This document shows, in pieces, positions 16,679 through 25,900 of a DNA stretch of 64,000 nt. Every line of letters begins with the position of its first letter. Position 1 is the first letter of the stretch. The notes beneath the pieces are model-generated. The model did no database searches. It was not told where the DNA came from and saw only the letters and a program-made list of their open reading frames with translations. The position numbers were made by a program, and so were the translations under genes. The stretch comes from JBNLBT01 sp050303435 (lineage in GTDB: Bacteria > Pseudomonadota > Gammaproteobacteria > Xanthomonadales > Marinicellaceae), in assembly GCA_050303435.1 (NCBI GenBank), contig JBNLBT010000002.1, positions 1-64,000 on the forward strand. Direction: 5' to 3'.

Positions 16679-16833
16679 TCAGCGGCATATTTGCAGGCAC
16701 TTTAATTGTGCTGTTTGTGGGCATCGTGCTGTGGGCGTACAGCGCTGGCAACAAAGAACAATTCGACAAGATGGCGAATCTTCCCCTGCAGGAAGACGCG
16801 CCGATGAATCAAGAGGACAGACATCATGAGTAA
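16675..16833 (+). CDS. ccoQ: Cytochrome cbb3 oxidase small subunit CcoQ
   Basis: A 52-residue protein with one membrane helix (FAGTLIVLFVGIVLWAYS) followed by a short polar tail beginning GNKEQFDKMANLPL, the typical CcoQ pattern. The ATG overlaps the ccoO stop (ATGA) and the stop lies 8 bases inside ccoP, so it is fully embedded in the operon. CcoQ stabilises the assembled oxidase and is not itself redox-active. Confidence 0.9.
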   Translation: MISGIFAGTLIVLFVGIVLWAYSAGNKEQFDKMANLPLQEDAPMNQEDRHHE

Positions 16834-17713
16834 TCTGTGGAGCTGGATCGTGATCGGGGTGGTGGTCGTGCACCTGGTGGCCTATCTGTGGTTGCTGAAA
16901 GCCACCGCCAGTAAAAAAGTCGATGGCGCATCGGAGAATGAAACCACCGGTCACGTGTGGGACGATGATCTGACCGAATACAACAACCCGTTGCCGCGCT
17001 GGTGGCTGTATCTGTTTGTGCTGACCATCGTGTTTTCTGTGGCTTATCTGTATCTGTATCCGGGCATGGGCAATTTCACCGGTTCCAAGGACTGGACCCA
17101 GGTCAATCAGTATGAAGCCGAATACGCGGCGGTGCTCAGTGCACGGGAAAAAGCCTTTGCCGAGTTCATCGATCTGCCCGTCACTGAACTGGCGCAGCAC
17201 GACAAGGCGATGCGCATTGGTGAGCGCCTGTTTGCCAACAACTGCGCCTTGTGCCACGGTTCGGACGCCGGCGGTGCGGTCGGTTTTCCCAATCTGGCCG
17301 ACGACGACTGGCTGTGGGGCGGCACACCGGAAAAAATCATTGAGTCGGTGAGCCAGGGCCGCAACGGCGTGATGCCGCCGTTTGCACCGGCGCTGGGCGA
17401 AGACGGCGTGAAGCAGGTGGTGGCGTACGTCAAAAGTCTGCACGGCGATGCGCCGGACGCCGCACTGGCCAGCCAGGGCGAGCAGAAGTTTGCCATGTTT
17501 TGTGCCGCCTGCCACGGCCCTGACGCCAAAGGCAATCCAATGTTCGGTGCGCCCAATTTGACCGACGACATCTGGCTGCACGGCTCGGTGGATTTCATCC
17601 AGACCGCGCTGTACGAGGGCATCAACGGGCAGATGCCGGCGCACAAAGACATCCTCGATGAGAACCAGATCAAACTGGTTTCGGCTTACGTGTATTCTCT
17701 CAGCCATGACTGA
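16826..17713 (+). CDS. ccoP: Cytochrome cbb3 oxidase dihaem subunit CcoP
   Basis: 295 residues. Two N-terminal helices (~5-25 and ~59-79) flank the family motif HVWDDDLTEYNNPLPRWW. The periplasmic part has two haem c sites, C140-AL-C143-H and C226-AA-C229-H, each followed by a Met ligand region (GVMPPFAP, GQMPAHKD). It accepts electrons from soluble cytochromes or the bc1 complex. It overlaps ccoQ by 8 bases and the next small membrane protein by 8 bases. Confidence 0.97.
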   Translation: MSNLWSWIVIGVVVVHLVAYLWLLKATASKKVDGASENETTGHVWDDDLTEYNNPLPRWWLYLFVLTIVFSVAYLYLYPGMGNFTGSKDWTQVNQYEAEYAAVLSAREKAFAEFIDLPVTELAQHDKAMRIGERLFANNCALCHGSDAGGAVGFPNLADDDWLWGGTPEKIIESVSQGRNGVMPPFAPALGEDGVKQVVAYVKSLHGDAPDAALASQGEQKFAMFCAACHGPDAKGNPMFGAPNLTDDIWLHGSVDFIQTALYEGINGQMPAHKDILDENQIKLVSAYVYSLSHD

Positions 17714-18014
17714 ACCAATCGTTCGCAACCGGGATTTCAACGCGCGTCAGGTGCGGCGCATTTTTTTGCGCCGCACCGGCATCGCGCTGTGGGTGTCCTT
17801 TGTCCTGGCGGGCATTCAAACGGCGGTGTTTTTTTCCCAGTTTGACCCGGTGGAACTGTCCCTGATTGCGGAAACCGGCTGGCACATGACGCGCAAGCTC
17901 GGCTACACGCTGGGGTTCGCCTTTTTCTGGTTGTTTACTTTCATCTGTGGGTTCATGTGCGGGGTGGTGATGGCCTTGCCGCGCACCCGTTTGGCGAAGC
18001 GTCGCACGGAATGA
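17706..18014 (+). CDS. Small two-helix membrane protein in the cco operon
   Basis: 102 residues starting at an ATG 8 bases inside ccoP. There are two hydrophobic helices (~24-44, IALWVSFVLAGIQTAVFF; ~66-88, LGYTLGFAFFWLFTFICGF) and basic tails at both ends. I do not recognise a named family. Its place between ccoP and ccoG suggests a part in oxidase assembly or stability, but that rests on position only. A 47-base gap separates it from ccoG. Confidence 0.75.
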   Translation: MTEPIVRNRDFNARQVRRIFLRRTGIALWVSFVLAGIQTAVFFSQFDPVELSLIAETGWHMTRKLGYTLGFAFFWLFTFICGFMCGVVMALPRTRLAKRRTE

Positions 18015-18061
18015 ACCCGCGCCCGGCGCGGTCGGGCAGTCTAATGCATTGGAATTGAATC

Positions 18062-19450
18062 ATGAGCGAAACTCAAGGCAAACCGGTTGAGCTGAAACTG
18101 TACAAAGCCAAGGAAAAAATCTACCCGCGTGAAATCCAGGGGCGTTTCCAGTGGTTGAGAAAGTTTTCGGTGTTCATCCTGCTGGGCCTGTTTTATCTGT
18201 TGCCCTGGCTGAACTGGGGCGATCAACAGGCGGTGTTGTTTGATTTGCCGGCGCGCCGTTTTCACATCTTCGGGCTGAATCTGTGGCCGCAGGATTTTGT
18301 CTACCTGTCCTGGCTGCTGATCATTGCTGCGTTTTCGCTGTTTTTCTTCACCGCCCTGGCCGGCCGGCTGTGGTGCGGTTACGCCTGCCCGCAAACCGTG
18401 TGGACGGAGGTGTTCATCTGGCTGGAGCAACTGGCCGAGGGCAACCGCCACAAACGCATGAAGCTGGACGCCGGCCCCTGGACGCTGGAAAAATGGCGGC
18501 GCAAAATCAGCAAACAGGTGCTGTGGATTGCCTTTGCCCTGTGGACCGGGTTCACGTTTGTGGGTTTTTTCACGCCGATCCGTGAATTGTTTGGCCAGGT
18601 GCTGGCCTGGAATCTGGGTCCCTGGGAAACCTTCTGGCTTTTTTTCTACAGTTTCGCCACCTACGGCAACGCTGGATTTCTGCGTGAACAGGTGTGTCTG
18701 TACATGTGTCCCTACGCGCGCTTTCAAAGCGCCATGTTTGACAAGGACACGCTGATCATTTCCTACGACACCCAGCGCGGTGAACCGCGCATGCGCGGCA
18801 AACAGCGGCGCGCCGCAGAGAATCCCGGGGACTGCATTGACTGCACCTTGTGCGTGCAGGTGTGCCCGACCGGCATTGACATCCGCGATGGCCTGCAGTA
18901 TGAATGCATCGGCTGTGCCGCCTGCATCGACGCCTGCGATCAGGTGATGGAAAAGAACGACATGCCCAAGGGGTTGATCCGATACACCACTGAGCACGCG
19001 GTGCGCGGTCGTCAGACCCACATTCTCCGGCCGCGCATTGTGATCTACGCATTGGTGTTGCTGGGCATGCTCACCTTGTTCAGCGTGTCATTGCTGAATC
19101 GCAGCACGCTGGACATGAACGTGATTCGCGACCGCAACAGTTTTTATCGGGTGGTGGATGCCGACACCATCGAGAACGTGTACACGGTCAAATTGCTCAA
19201 CAAAGGCGGCGCGCCGTTGACCTACACCCTGCAGGCCAGCGGGCTGGACGGGCTGCGCGTGGTGATCGACGCCGACCATCGCGACGCGTTGATTCCGCCG
19301 GGCGAAATTTTGTCGGTGCCGGTGCGCGTGCAAGCGCGCAAATCGGTGGCCAACAAAATGATCCATAAAATCACCCTGCAGGCCACCGGTGAAGGTGAAA
19401 AACCGGTGCAGACCAGCGAACGGATCAATTTTTTTGGCTATAATCGTTGA
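18062..19450 (+). CDS. ccoG: CcoG (FixG/RdxA) polyferredoxin, cbb3 oxidase assembly
   Basis: 462 residues. There are five or six membrane helices, an NapH-like segment with CGYACPQTVW and CLYMCPYARFQ, and two 4Fe-4S motifs (CIDCTLCVQVCPTG and CIGCAACIDACDQVM). The C-terminal periplasmic Ig-like domain (VKLLNKGGAPLTYTLQASG) is typical of FixG. CcoG is described as reducing Cu(II) to Cu(I) for the CuB site. It starts 47 bases after the preceding gene. Confidence 0.95.
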   Translation: MSETQGKPVELKLYKAKEKIYPREIQGRFQWLRKFSVFILLGLFYLLPWLNWGDQQAVLFDLPARRFHIFGLNLWPQDFVYLSWLLIIAAFSLFFFTALAGRLWCGYACPQTVWTEVFIWLEQLAEGNRHKRMKLDAGPWTLEKWRRKISKQVLWIAFALWTGFTFVGFFTPIRELFGQVLAWNLGPWETFWLFFYSFATYGNAGFLREQVCLYMCPYARFQSAMFDKDTLIISYDTQRGEPRMRGKQRRAAENPGDCIDCTLCVQVCPTGIDIRDGLQYECIGCAACIDACDQVMEKNDMPKGLIRYTTEHAVRGRQTHILRPRIVIYALVLLGMLTLFSVSLLNRSTLDMNVIRDRNSFYRVVDADTIENVYTVKLLNKGGAPLTYTLQASGLDGLRVVIDADHRDALIPPGEILSVPVRVQARKSVANKMIHKITLQATGEGEKPVQTSERINFFGYNR

Positions 19451-19489
19451 ACCACAGCGACCGACGCTGAAGCGGAGAATAGACACATC

Positions 19490-19657
19490 ATGAAAGACAA
19501 GGCCCCCTGGTATCGACACGTTTGGGTATGGGTGATCATTTTGCTGCCACTCAGTGTGGTGGTGGCCAGCGGCTACACCTTTTACCTGGCTCACACCCAC
19601 GCCCCGGTGGTGATTCAAAAACAGGACCGTTTCGGCATCGATCCCAAGGACGGATGA
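19490..19657 (+). CDS. Short FixH-like protein
   Basis: 55 residues. The sequence PWYRHVWVWVIILLPLSVVV, then ASGYTFYLAHTHAPVVI, resembles the N-terminal anchor of FixH/CcoH (PWYRQFWPW.L...VVAG.YT). FixH proteins are usually about 150 residues, with a periplasmic domain that is absent here; the frame closes with TGA and no in-frame remainder follows. The ATG at 19490 is 8 bases after AGCGGAGAAT. Its stop overlaps the ccoI ATG, so it is intact in the operon and likely expressed. Either a minimal FixH suffices here or the domain was lost. Confidence 0.78.
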   Translation: MKDKAPWYRHVWVWVIILLPLSVVVASGYTFYLAHTHAPVVIQKQDRFGIDPKDG

Positions 19658-22038
19658 GCACCTGCTTTCACTGCGGTGAGCCGATTCCTCCCGGTGTGCG
19701 CATTGAATGTGAAATCGAAGGTGAACCGCGGTCGATGTGCTGCATGGGCTGTCGCGCTGTGGCTGAATTCATCAACACTCAGGGTCACCGCGCATTTTAT
19801 CGACACCGCCAGGACAGCCTGCCACGCACACCCGCAAAGCCACCAGAGGCCGATTATTCCGAACTGGACCGTCCGGCCCTGCGCGCGGTGCTGTGTGAAA
19901 CCGGTGCGGACGGACTGAGCACCACCGCGCTGCGCGTGGAAGACATGTATTGCAGCGCCTGCAGCTGGCTGATCGACCGGCAGTTGCGCGCGTGTGAGGG
20001 CGTGGCCGACGTGCAGGTCAATTCAGTGAGCAAAACCGTGCGCGTGCGTTTTGATGCGGACAAAACGCCGTTGAGCCGCATCCACCGTTCGGTGGCTGAG
20101 CTGGGTTATCACCCGCTGCGCCTGAATTCGGCGCAACCCGCCGCGGTGCAATTGCACCGGGAATACCTGAAAAAAATCATCGTTTCGGGTTTGGGCATGA
20201 TGTTTATTTTGACCCTGTCGGTGCCACTTTATGCCGATCAGCGTCAGCTCATGGACCCGGCGCTGCAGCGGTTTTTTGTTTTGCTTTCACTGTTGATTGG
20301 CACGGCAGTGTATTTCTACGCGGGTCGATTGTTTCTGCAGCACGCCTGGCGGGATCTGCGTCACCGCCATTTGGGCATGGATGTGCCGGTGGCTTTGTCG
20401 ATCACGCTGGCCTATGCGTTCAGCGTGTATTTCAGTTTATTTTCTTCGGGGCCGGTGTACTTTGATTCGATGAGCATGTTTGTGTTTTTTTTGCTCGCCG
20501 GCCGCTACGTGGAAATGCGCGTGCGTCATCAGGGCTTGAGTGTGCGCGACGCCATCGGCGCCTTGATTCCGGCCGCGGTGGAACGGCTGGACGCCGAGGA
20601 CGCCACGCAGCACGTGCCACTGACGGCGCTGCACAAAGGCGAGGTCGTCAAAGTGCGCGCCGGTGGTGTGATTCCGGTGGACGGGGTCATTGTACACAGC
20701 CAGCCACCACGGGTTGACGTCGATGAATCCCTGCTCAGCGGCGAGGCCACGCCGCGCGCCCGCACGGCCGGCGAAGCGGTGCTGGCCGGCGCGCGCCTGC
20801 TCAACGGCGAGGTCACCGTGCGCAGCACCGCGTTGGGCGAACAGTCTTTCATTGGCCGCCTCACCGCCTTGATGGAATCGGCCATGGCCCAGCGGCCCAG
20901 AACCCTGCAACTGGTGGATCGCATCGCCGCACACTTTGTGGCCGCGGTGTTGTTGCTGGCGGCCTTGACCGCGCTGTGGCACTGGCAGGCGCACAGCGGT
21001 CTGGCCTTGACCGCCACCCTGTCGGTGCTGGTGGCCACCTGTCCCTGCGCCTTGTCCCTGGCCACGCCGACCGCGCTGTCGGCGATGAGCCTGCATTTTT
21101 TCCGGCTCGGTGTGCTGGTCAACAACGCCGACGCCATGAGCCGCTTGCACCGCGCACAGGTCTGGGTGTTTGACAAAACCGGCACCCTGACCGAATCCGC
21201 CATGCGTGTGGCCGCCAGCCACCTGTTGTCAGAGCCGCCGCCGACTGGGCTCACCGCGGCGCTGCAGTCGCGCAGTCATCACCCGATCGCCGCGGCATTC
21301 ACCGCGCAGGCCGAAGCGGTGCCGATCACCTGGCTAGAGGAATTCGAAGGCCGCGGCGTGCAGGGCGTGTGCGCCGGTCGCACCTGGCGCATGGGGCGTG
21401 GAGACTGGGTGGCGGCTTTGAGTGGCGTGGATCTGCCATCGCTGGACTGTGACCCTGAAAACACCCTGGTGTGGCTGGGTCACGACGCGTCGCTGGTGGC
21501 TCTGTATGAATTGCGCACGGCCATGCGTGACGGGGCACAGGCGTTGGTGCAGCGGCTGCAGGATTCGGGTCGCACGGTGATCCTGCTCAGCGGCGACCGC
21601 GCTTCGGCGGTGCAGTCGGTGGCACGCACCCTGGGTGTTTCCGAATGGCACGCCGAACAGAGCACGGATGACAAGATGCGGTGTATTGAAGCCTGGCAGC
21701 AACGCGGTGAGATGGTGGCCATGGTCGGCGACGGCATCAACGACGCGCCGGTGCTGTCCCGTGCGGACGTGTCCATCAGTCTGCGGCAGGGCGCGCATCT
21801 GGCGCACGCTGCATCCGATGTGATTGTGATGGGTCAGTCCTTGTCGGCCATTGATCCGGCGGTGCGCGCTTCAGCGCGTGCGCAACGCGTGATCCGCCAG
21901 AACATCGCCTGGGCGATTGTGTATAATCTGGGGGTGACGCCGCTGGCCATGGCCGGTGTGCTGCAGCCGTGGCTGGCCGCGCTGGGCATGTCGGCGTCTT
22001 CTCTGCTGGTGGTTCTGAATTCGAGGCGATTGTTGTGA
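19654..22038 (+). CDS. ccoI: CcoI/FixI copper-exporting P1B-type ATPase
   Basis: 794 residues. A Cys-rich N-terminus (CFHC, CCMGC) precedes an HMA-like domain with C100-SA-C103 (MYCSACSW). Then come the membrane helices, an LSGEA actuator loop, the CPC copper motif (463-465) in ATCPCALSLATP, the phosphorylation site D507-KTGT, a SHHP motif and the hinge MVGDGINDAPVL. FixI-type pumps deliver copper to the periplasm for cbb3 assembly rather than detoxification. The ATG overlaps the FixH-like stop. A longer in-frame extension exists upstream but reads through the FixH-like gene in another frame. Confidence 0.95.
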   Translation: MSTCFHCGEPIPPGVRIECEIEGEPRSMCCMGCRAVAEFINTQGHRAFYRHRQDSLPRTPAKPPEADYSELDRPALRAVLCETGADGLSTTALRVEDMYCSACSWLIDRQLRACEGVADVQVNSVSKTVRVRFDADKTPLSRIHRSVAELGYHPLRLNSAQPAAVQLHREYLKKIIVSGLGMMFILTLSVPLYADQRQLMDPALQRFFVLLSLLIGTAVYFYAGRLFLQHAWRDLRHRHLGMDVPVALSITLAYAFSVYFSLFSSGPVYFDSMSMFVFFLLAGRYVEMRVRHQGLSVRDAIGALIPAAVERLDAEDATQHVPLTALHKGEVVKVRAGGVIPVDGVIVHSQPPRVDVDESLLSGEATPRARTAGEAVLAGARLLNGEVTVRSTALGEQSFIGRLTALMESAMAQRPRTLQLVDRIAAHFVAAVLLLAALTALWHWQAHSGLALTATLSVLVATCPCALSLATPTALSAMSLHFFRLGVLVNNADAMSRLHRAQVWVFDKTGTLTESAMRVAASHLLSEPPPTGLTAALQSRSHHPIAAAFTAQAEAVPITWLEEFEGRGVQGVCAGRTWRMGRGDWVAALSGVDLPSLDCDPENTLVWLGHDASLVALYELRTAMRDGAQALVQRLQDSGRTVILLSGDRASAVQSVARTLGVSEWHAEQSTDDKMRCIEAWQQRGEMVAMVGDGINDAPVLSRADVSISLRQGAHLAHAASDVIVMGQSLSAIDPAVRASARAQRVIRQNIAWAIVYNLGVTPLAMAGVLQPWLAALGMSASSLLVVLNSRRLL

Positions 22039-22217
22039 GCATGGTGTTTGTGCTGGTGTTGTTGAGTCTGCTGCTGGCGGGCATTGCGGTGTGGGCTTTT
22101 TTCTGGGCTTTGCGCAAAAACCAGTTCGATGACCTGGACTCTCCGGCCTATTCCATTCTGGACGACGAGGATGACCTCGCCCCGCGCGCACGAGATCAGG
22201 ACGACGGCGGCGCATGA
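22035..22217 (+). CDS. ccoS: CcoS cbb3 oxidase assembly protein
   Basis: 60 residues if started at the GTG overlapping the ccoI stop, or 58 from the ATG at 22041. GAGG eight bases before the GTG favours the former. One membrane helix (VFVLVLLSLLLAGIAVWAFFW) is followed by the CcoS signature LRKNQFDDLDSPAYSILDDED. CcoS is needed for cofactor insertion into CcoN. Its stop overlaps the start of the next gene. Confidence 0.93.
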   Translation: MSMVFVLVLLSLLLAGIAVWAFFWALRKNQFDDLDSPAYSILDDEDDLAPRARDQDDGGA

Positions 22218-22924
22218 ATGGCCTGACGCCGTTTCTGATCGGTCTGTTTTCCTCACTGCATTGCATCGCCATGTGCGGGCCGCTGTGTGTGGTGTTGTGT
22301 CAACGGCGGCCGCAGCTGGATCAGGTGTTGGCGTTGAATCTGGGTCGGGTGTTGAGTTACACCGTGTTGGGCGCGCTGTTTGCCGGCGTGGTGCAGGGCG
22401 CCGGACTGGCTTTCAATCCCGTGCCTTTTGGTTTTGTGTTGCGCACAGCCGTGGGGGTGATGCTGGTGCTCTTTGCGATCAACGTGTTGCTCGGCGGTCG
22501 GCTGTCCTGGCGTCTGTCCTTTGGTCTGCCATTGTGGCGCAAGCTGAATGCGTTCATGCAGCAGCTGGATGCCTGGCCGGGATATACCGGTCGCGTGTTG
22601 AAAGGCATGATCTGGGGTCTGTTGCCGTGCGGGCTTTTATACGCTCTGTTGCTGCTGGCCGCGGCCACCGGTGATTGGGGGCGTGGCGCGGTGTCGATGC
22701 TGGCGTTTGGTTTGGGCACTTTGCCGGGGCTGTTGATCACCCAGCAATTGCACCGCCGCATTCAACACAGCGCTTGGTTCGTTTCCGCGCGCAGTGTGGC
22801 GGCGGTATTCATCGGTGCGGTGGGATTGTGGGCCGTGGTTTCACCGTGGATCGCGCACGGGTTCATTCCCGAAAACCGGCTGTTCACCGAGCTGGGTCAG
22901 GTGCTGGATTTGTGTTTGCCCTGA
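22214..22924 (+). CDS. TauE/SafE (UreH/DsbD-like) membrane transporter of the cco operon
   Basis: 236 residues with six hydrophobic helices. The HCIAMCGPL motif in helix 1 and LLPCGLLYALLL in the middle are the conserved Cys/His-Met pairs of the sulfite exporter/UreH-like family that regularly follows ccoS. These residues suit metal or thiol handling, so copper supply to the oxidase is a reasonable inference, not a shown function. Translation is coupled to ccoS by a 4-base overlap. The 3' end overlaps the convergent glycosyltransferase gene by 28 bases. It is the last gene of the operon. Confidence 0.88.
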   Translation: MNGLTPFLIGLFSSLHCIAMCGPLCVVLCQRRPQLDQVLALNLGRVLSYTVLGALFAGVVQGAGLAFNPVPFGFVLRTAVGVMLVLFAINVLLGGRLSWRLSFGLPLWRKLNAFMQQLDAWPGYTGRVLKGMIWGLLPCGLLYALLLLAAATGDWGRGAVSMLAFGLGTLPGLLITQQLHRRIQHSAWFVSARSVAAVFIGAVGLWAVVSPWIAHGFIPENRLFTELGQVLDLCLP

Positions 22925-25900
22925 CCTGTGGTCTGTGCCCTGGCGTCGGCCGGCGCGTCTGATAACAGCTCCGCTAAACGGTTTTTGGCCGCCGCAAAGG
23001 AAAACCACCGCTGCACATTTTCGAGCCCGGCTTCGGACAGGCGTTGCCACAACGCGGCGTCGTGATACAGGCGCACCACTTCGGCGGCAAAATCCAGCGC
23101 GTTTTCGGCGATCAGCACGTCTTTTTCATGCACGGTGTGCATGCCTTCCACCGCCACGCGGGTGCCGACCACCGGTTGGCCGTAGGACATGCTCATGTTG
23201 ACCTTGCCTTTGACGCCGGCGCCATATCTCAGCGGCGCCAGGGCGATGCGAATGTTCTGCATGAACGGTTCGATGTCGGCGACAAAGCCGTGAAACTTCA
23301 CCCCGTCGCGGTCACCCAATGCCTGCACCTCCGCCGGTGCCTTGGAGCCGATCAAGTGCAGCGTCGCATCGGGCAGGGCGGTGTGGATGGCCGGCCAGAT
23401 GTCATCGACCAGCCAATGCACGGCGTCAACATTGGGGGTGTGCTGGTACCCGCCCATGAACAGCAGATCGCTGCGCGCAGCAAATCCACGCGTGCAGCCG
23501 TAAACTTCGTGGATGTTGGACAGCACTTCAACGCGGATGCTGGGATCCTCTCTCTTCAGTTCTTCCACTTCATGCGGGGACACCACCAGCGTGATGTCGG
23601 CGCCGCGCATCACCGCCAGCTCCCGGCGCCGGGTTTTGGCCGCGCTTTTCAACAGCGCAGGGTTGTTTTCCAATTCAGCCATGCGTTGCTCCCGCAGGTA
23701 ATGCAGGTCCACCGTGTCGAACAACACCCGGGCTTTGGGGCAGGCCTTTTTAACCGCAGCGAGCAGCGGCTCGGCGACGTAATAGCGGCTCAGAAAAACC
23801 ACGTCGAAGTGCGCGCCGTGTGTGTGCAGGTATTCCACCGGATTGCTGTGCGTGGGGGCGTAAATGCATTCCACCCCAAGGCCTTGCAATTGCGCGGTGT
23901 ATTCACCGAAATGCGCCATGTTTTCAGGAATGAAACTCACGTGGTACCCAAGCGCCTGAAATATCTGCATCAAATTGAACATGCGCAGTGAGCCGGAATC
24001 CTGGTCCGGCGTCGGTGTGCAGGCATCAAAAATGGCCACCCGGCGCGGCCGGTTCTGCAGCCGTGCCATTTCAATGTCGCTGCCTGGCGCCGGCTGTCTG
24101 GCCAGCGCTTCAGACCATTTCTGTAGAAATTTCTGCTGGTTGACCACCTGGTATTTCTTGGTGCCGCTGCTCAGATCGGTGCCGGAGGAAACGCCTTCGA
24201 AATGGGTCACCACGCTGGCCGGCTGATAATACACCTTGAGGCCGGCTTCACGCACCGCGAAGGCCAGGTCGGTGTCTTCGTAATAGGCCGGTTTGTAGCG
24301 CCGGTCAAAGCCGCCGAGTTGATCAAACAGCGCGCGGGGCACCAGGATGCTGGCGCCGGAACAGTAACTCACTTCACGCAGGTGATTGAAGGCCGGTTCA
24401 TCGGGATTCTGCAGGCGACCGTAATTCCACCCCGAGGCGTCGGAAAACACAATGCCGCCGGCTTCCTGCAGACGCCCGTCCGGGTACACCAGTTTGCTGC
24501 CAACCAGTCCCGCATCCGGGTGGGTTTCGAAAGTGCGCAGCAAGGCATCCAGCCAGTCGTCGTGCACCACCGTGTCGTTGTTGAGAAACAACAGATACTC
24601 GCCGCGCGCCTGTTCGGCACCAAACAGACAGGATTCAATGAACCCCTGGTTTTGCGGGCGATGAAAACAGCGGATGCCGCTGACCCGGGCGATGAGCTTT
24701 TCCGTGTCATCGGTGGACGCGTCGTTGACCACAATCACTTCAAACGGGGTGTCGTCTTGCAACGCGGCCAGTGAGGCCAGGCACTGATGCGTGTAGGCGT
24801 AGCTGTTGTACACCGGCACCACCACCGACACACGCGGGGTTTTGCTGCCGTGCACCTGCAGGGCATCAAACTGTTGCGGCGGTGTGGCCGGTTGCGTCAT
24901 GGCGCTTTTGGGTGGCGCGCTGCGGCGCAATTTTTGTCGGGCCATGTGCAGCGTTTGTTTCAATCCTCGACTGCGCAGCGAACGCAGGACACGGCCCGGC
25001 AGCCCTGCCCAGCGCCGCGCGCGGTACACCGCGGCGCCACAACGGCGGCGCAGGAAACGGCTGATGACGCGCATCGGTCGGGTGACGCGCCAGGAATGGG
25101 ATTGAATGATCTCGTTGAATTTGTTCTCCGCATCATCGGCGCGTTTTTGCGCTTCGTCGATGCGCTGATTTTGTTGCGCAATCACGCCCTTGTGATGCTG
25201 CAAGTCCTGCTCGGCCGCCGCCTGCACCTCGGTGACCACATTTTTCAAATGTTCGATTTGCGCGCGTTCCTGCACAATTTGCCGGCCCAGTTCTTCGTTG
25301 TGTTGTTGCAGGCCGTGCGCCCAATCGGTGCGTTCCCGCACGTCCTTGCGCGCCCGCCTGAGTTCGGAGGCGGTTTTTTTGTGCGCCGCTTCGGCCAGTT
25401 GCAATTCACGGGTCAGCGGTTCGGGGCGCACGTCCTTTGAGTAGTGCAGTTGTGCTGGTTGCAGTTCTTCGGTGCGGTAAATCTCGGCCCATTCCTTTGC
25501 TTGAGACACCGGCTGTTGATTCAGTTTGTGCAGGTTTTGATGCACTTTGAGCAAGGCCTCGCGTTGCCCGGCGAGAGACTGCAATTGCGCCACCAGCGCC
25601 GCGGCGTCGGCGTCACACAACCAGCCGGTCCGGCCCGCTTCAATGCGTTCGCCAATGGCGCCGCTGGGCACCGCCAGCACCGGCACGCCCAGGGCCTGCA
25701 TTTCGCTTAAAGTGTAGCAATGGGTTTCAGAAGCCAGTGACGTGAGCAGGGCGATCTGCGGCTGCAGTCGGTCCACCCAGTCAGGCAAGTCCTCAAGGGC
25801 GTAATTGTGCACCACCTCGACGTTGGCGCGGCGTGCGTATGCGCGCCCCGCGCCGCCCGCGCCAAGCAGCACAAAGCGAAAATCCCGTGGCGCCGTTGCC

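Noticed and set aside
16679..19021. Long minus-strand frames opposite ccoP and ccoG (353 and 326 codons)
   Set aside because: Both lie fully under oxidase genes with intact haem and Fe-S motifs. Their translations have low-complexity His/Gln composition and no domain.
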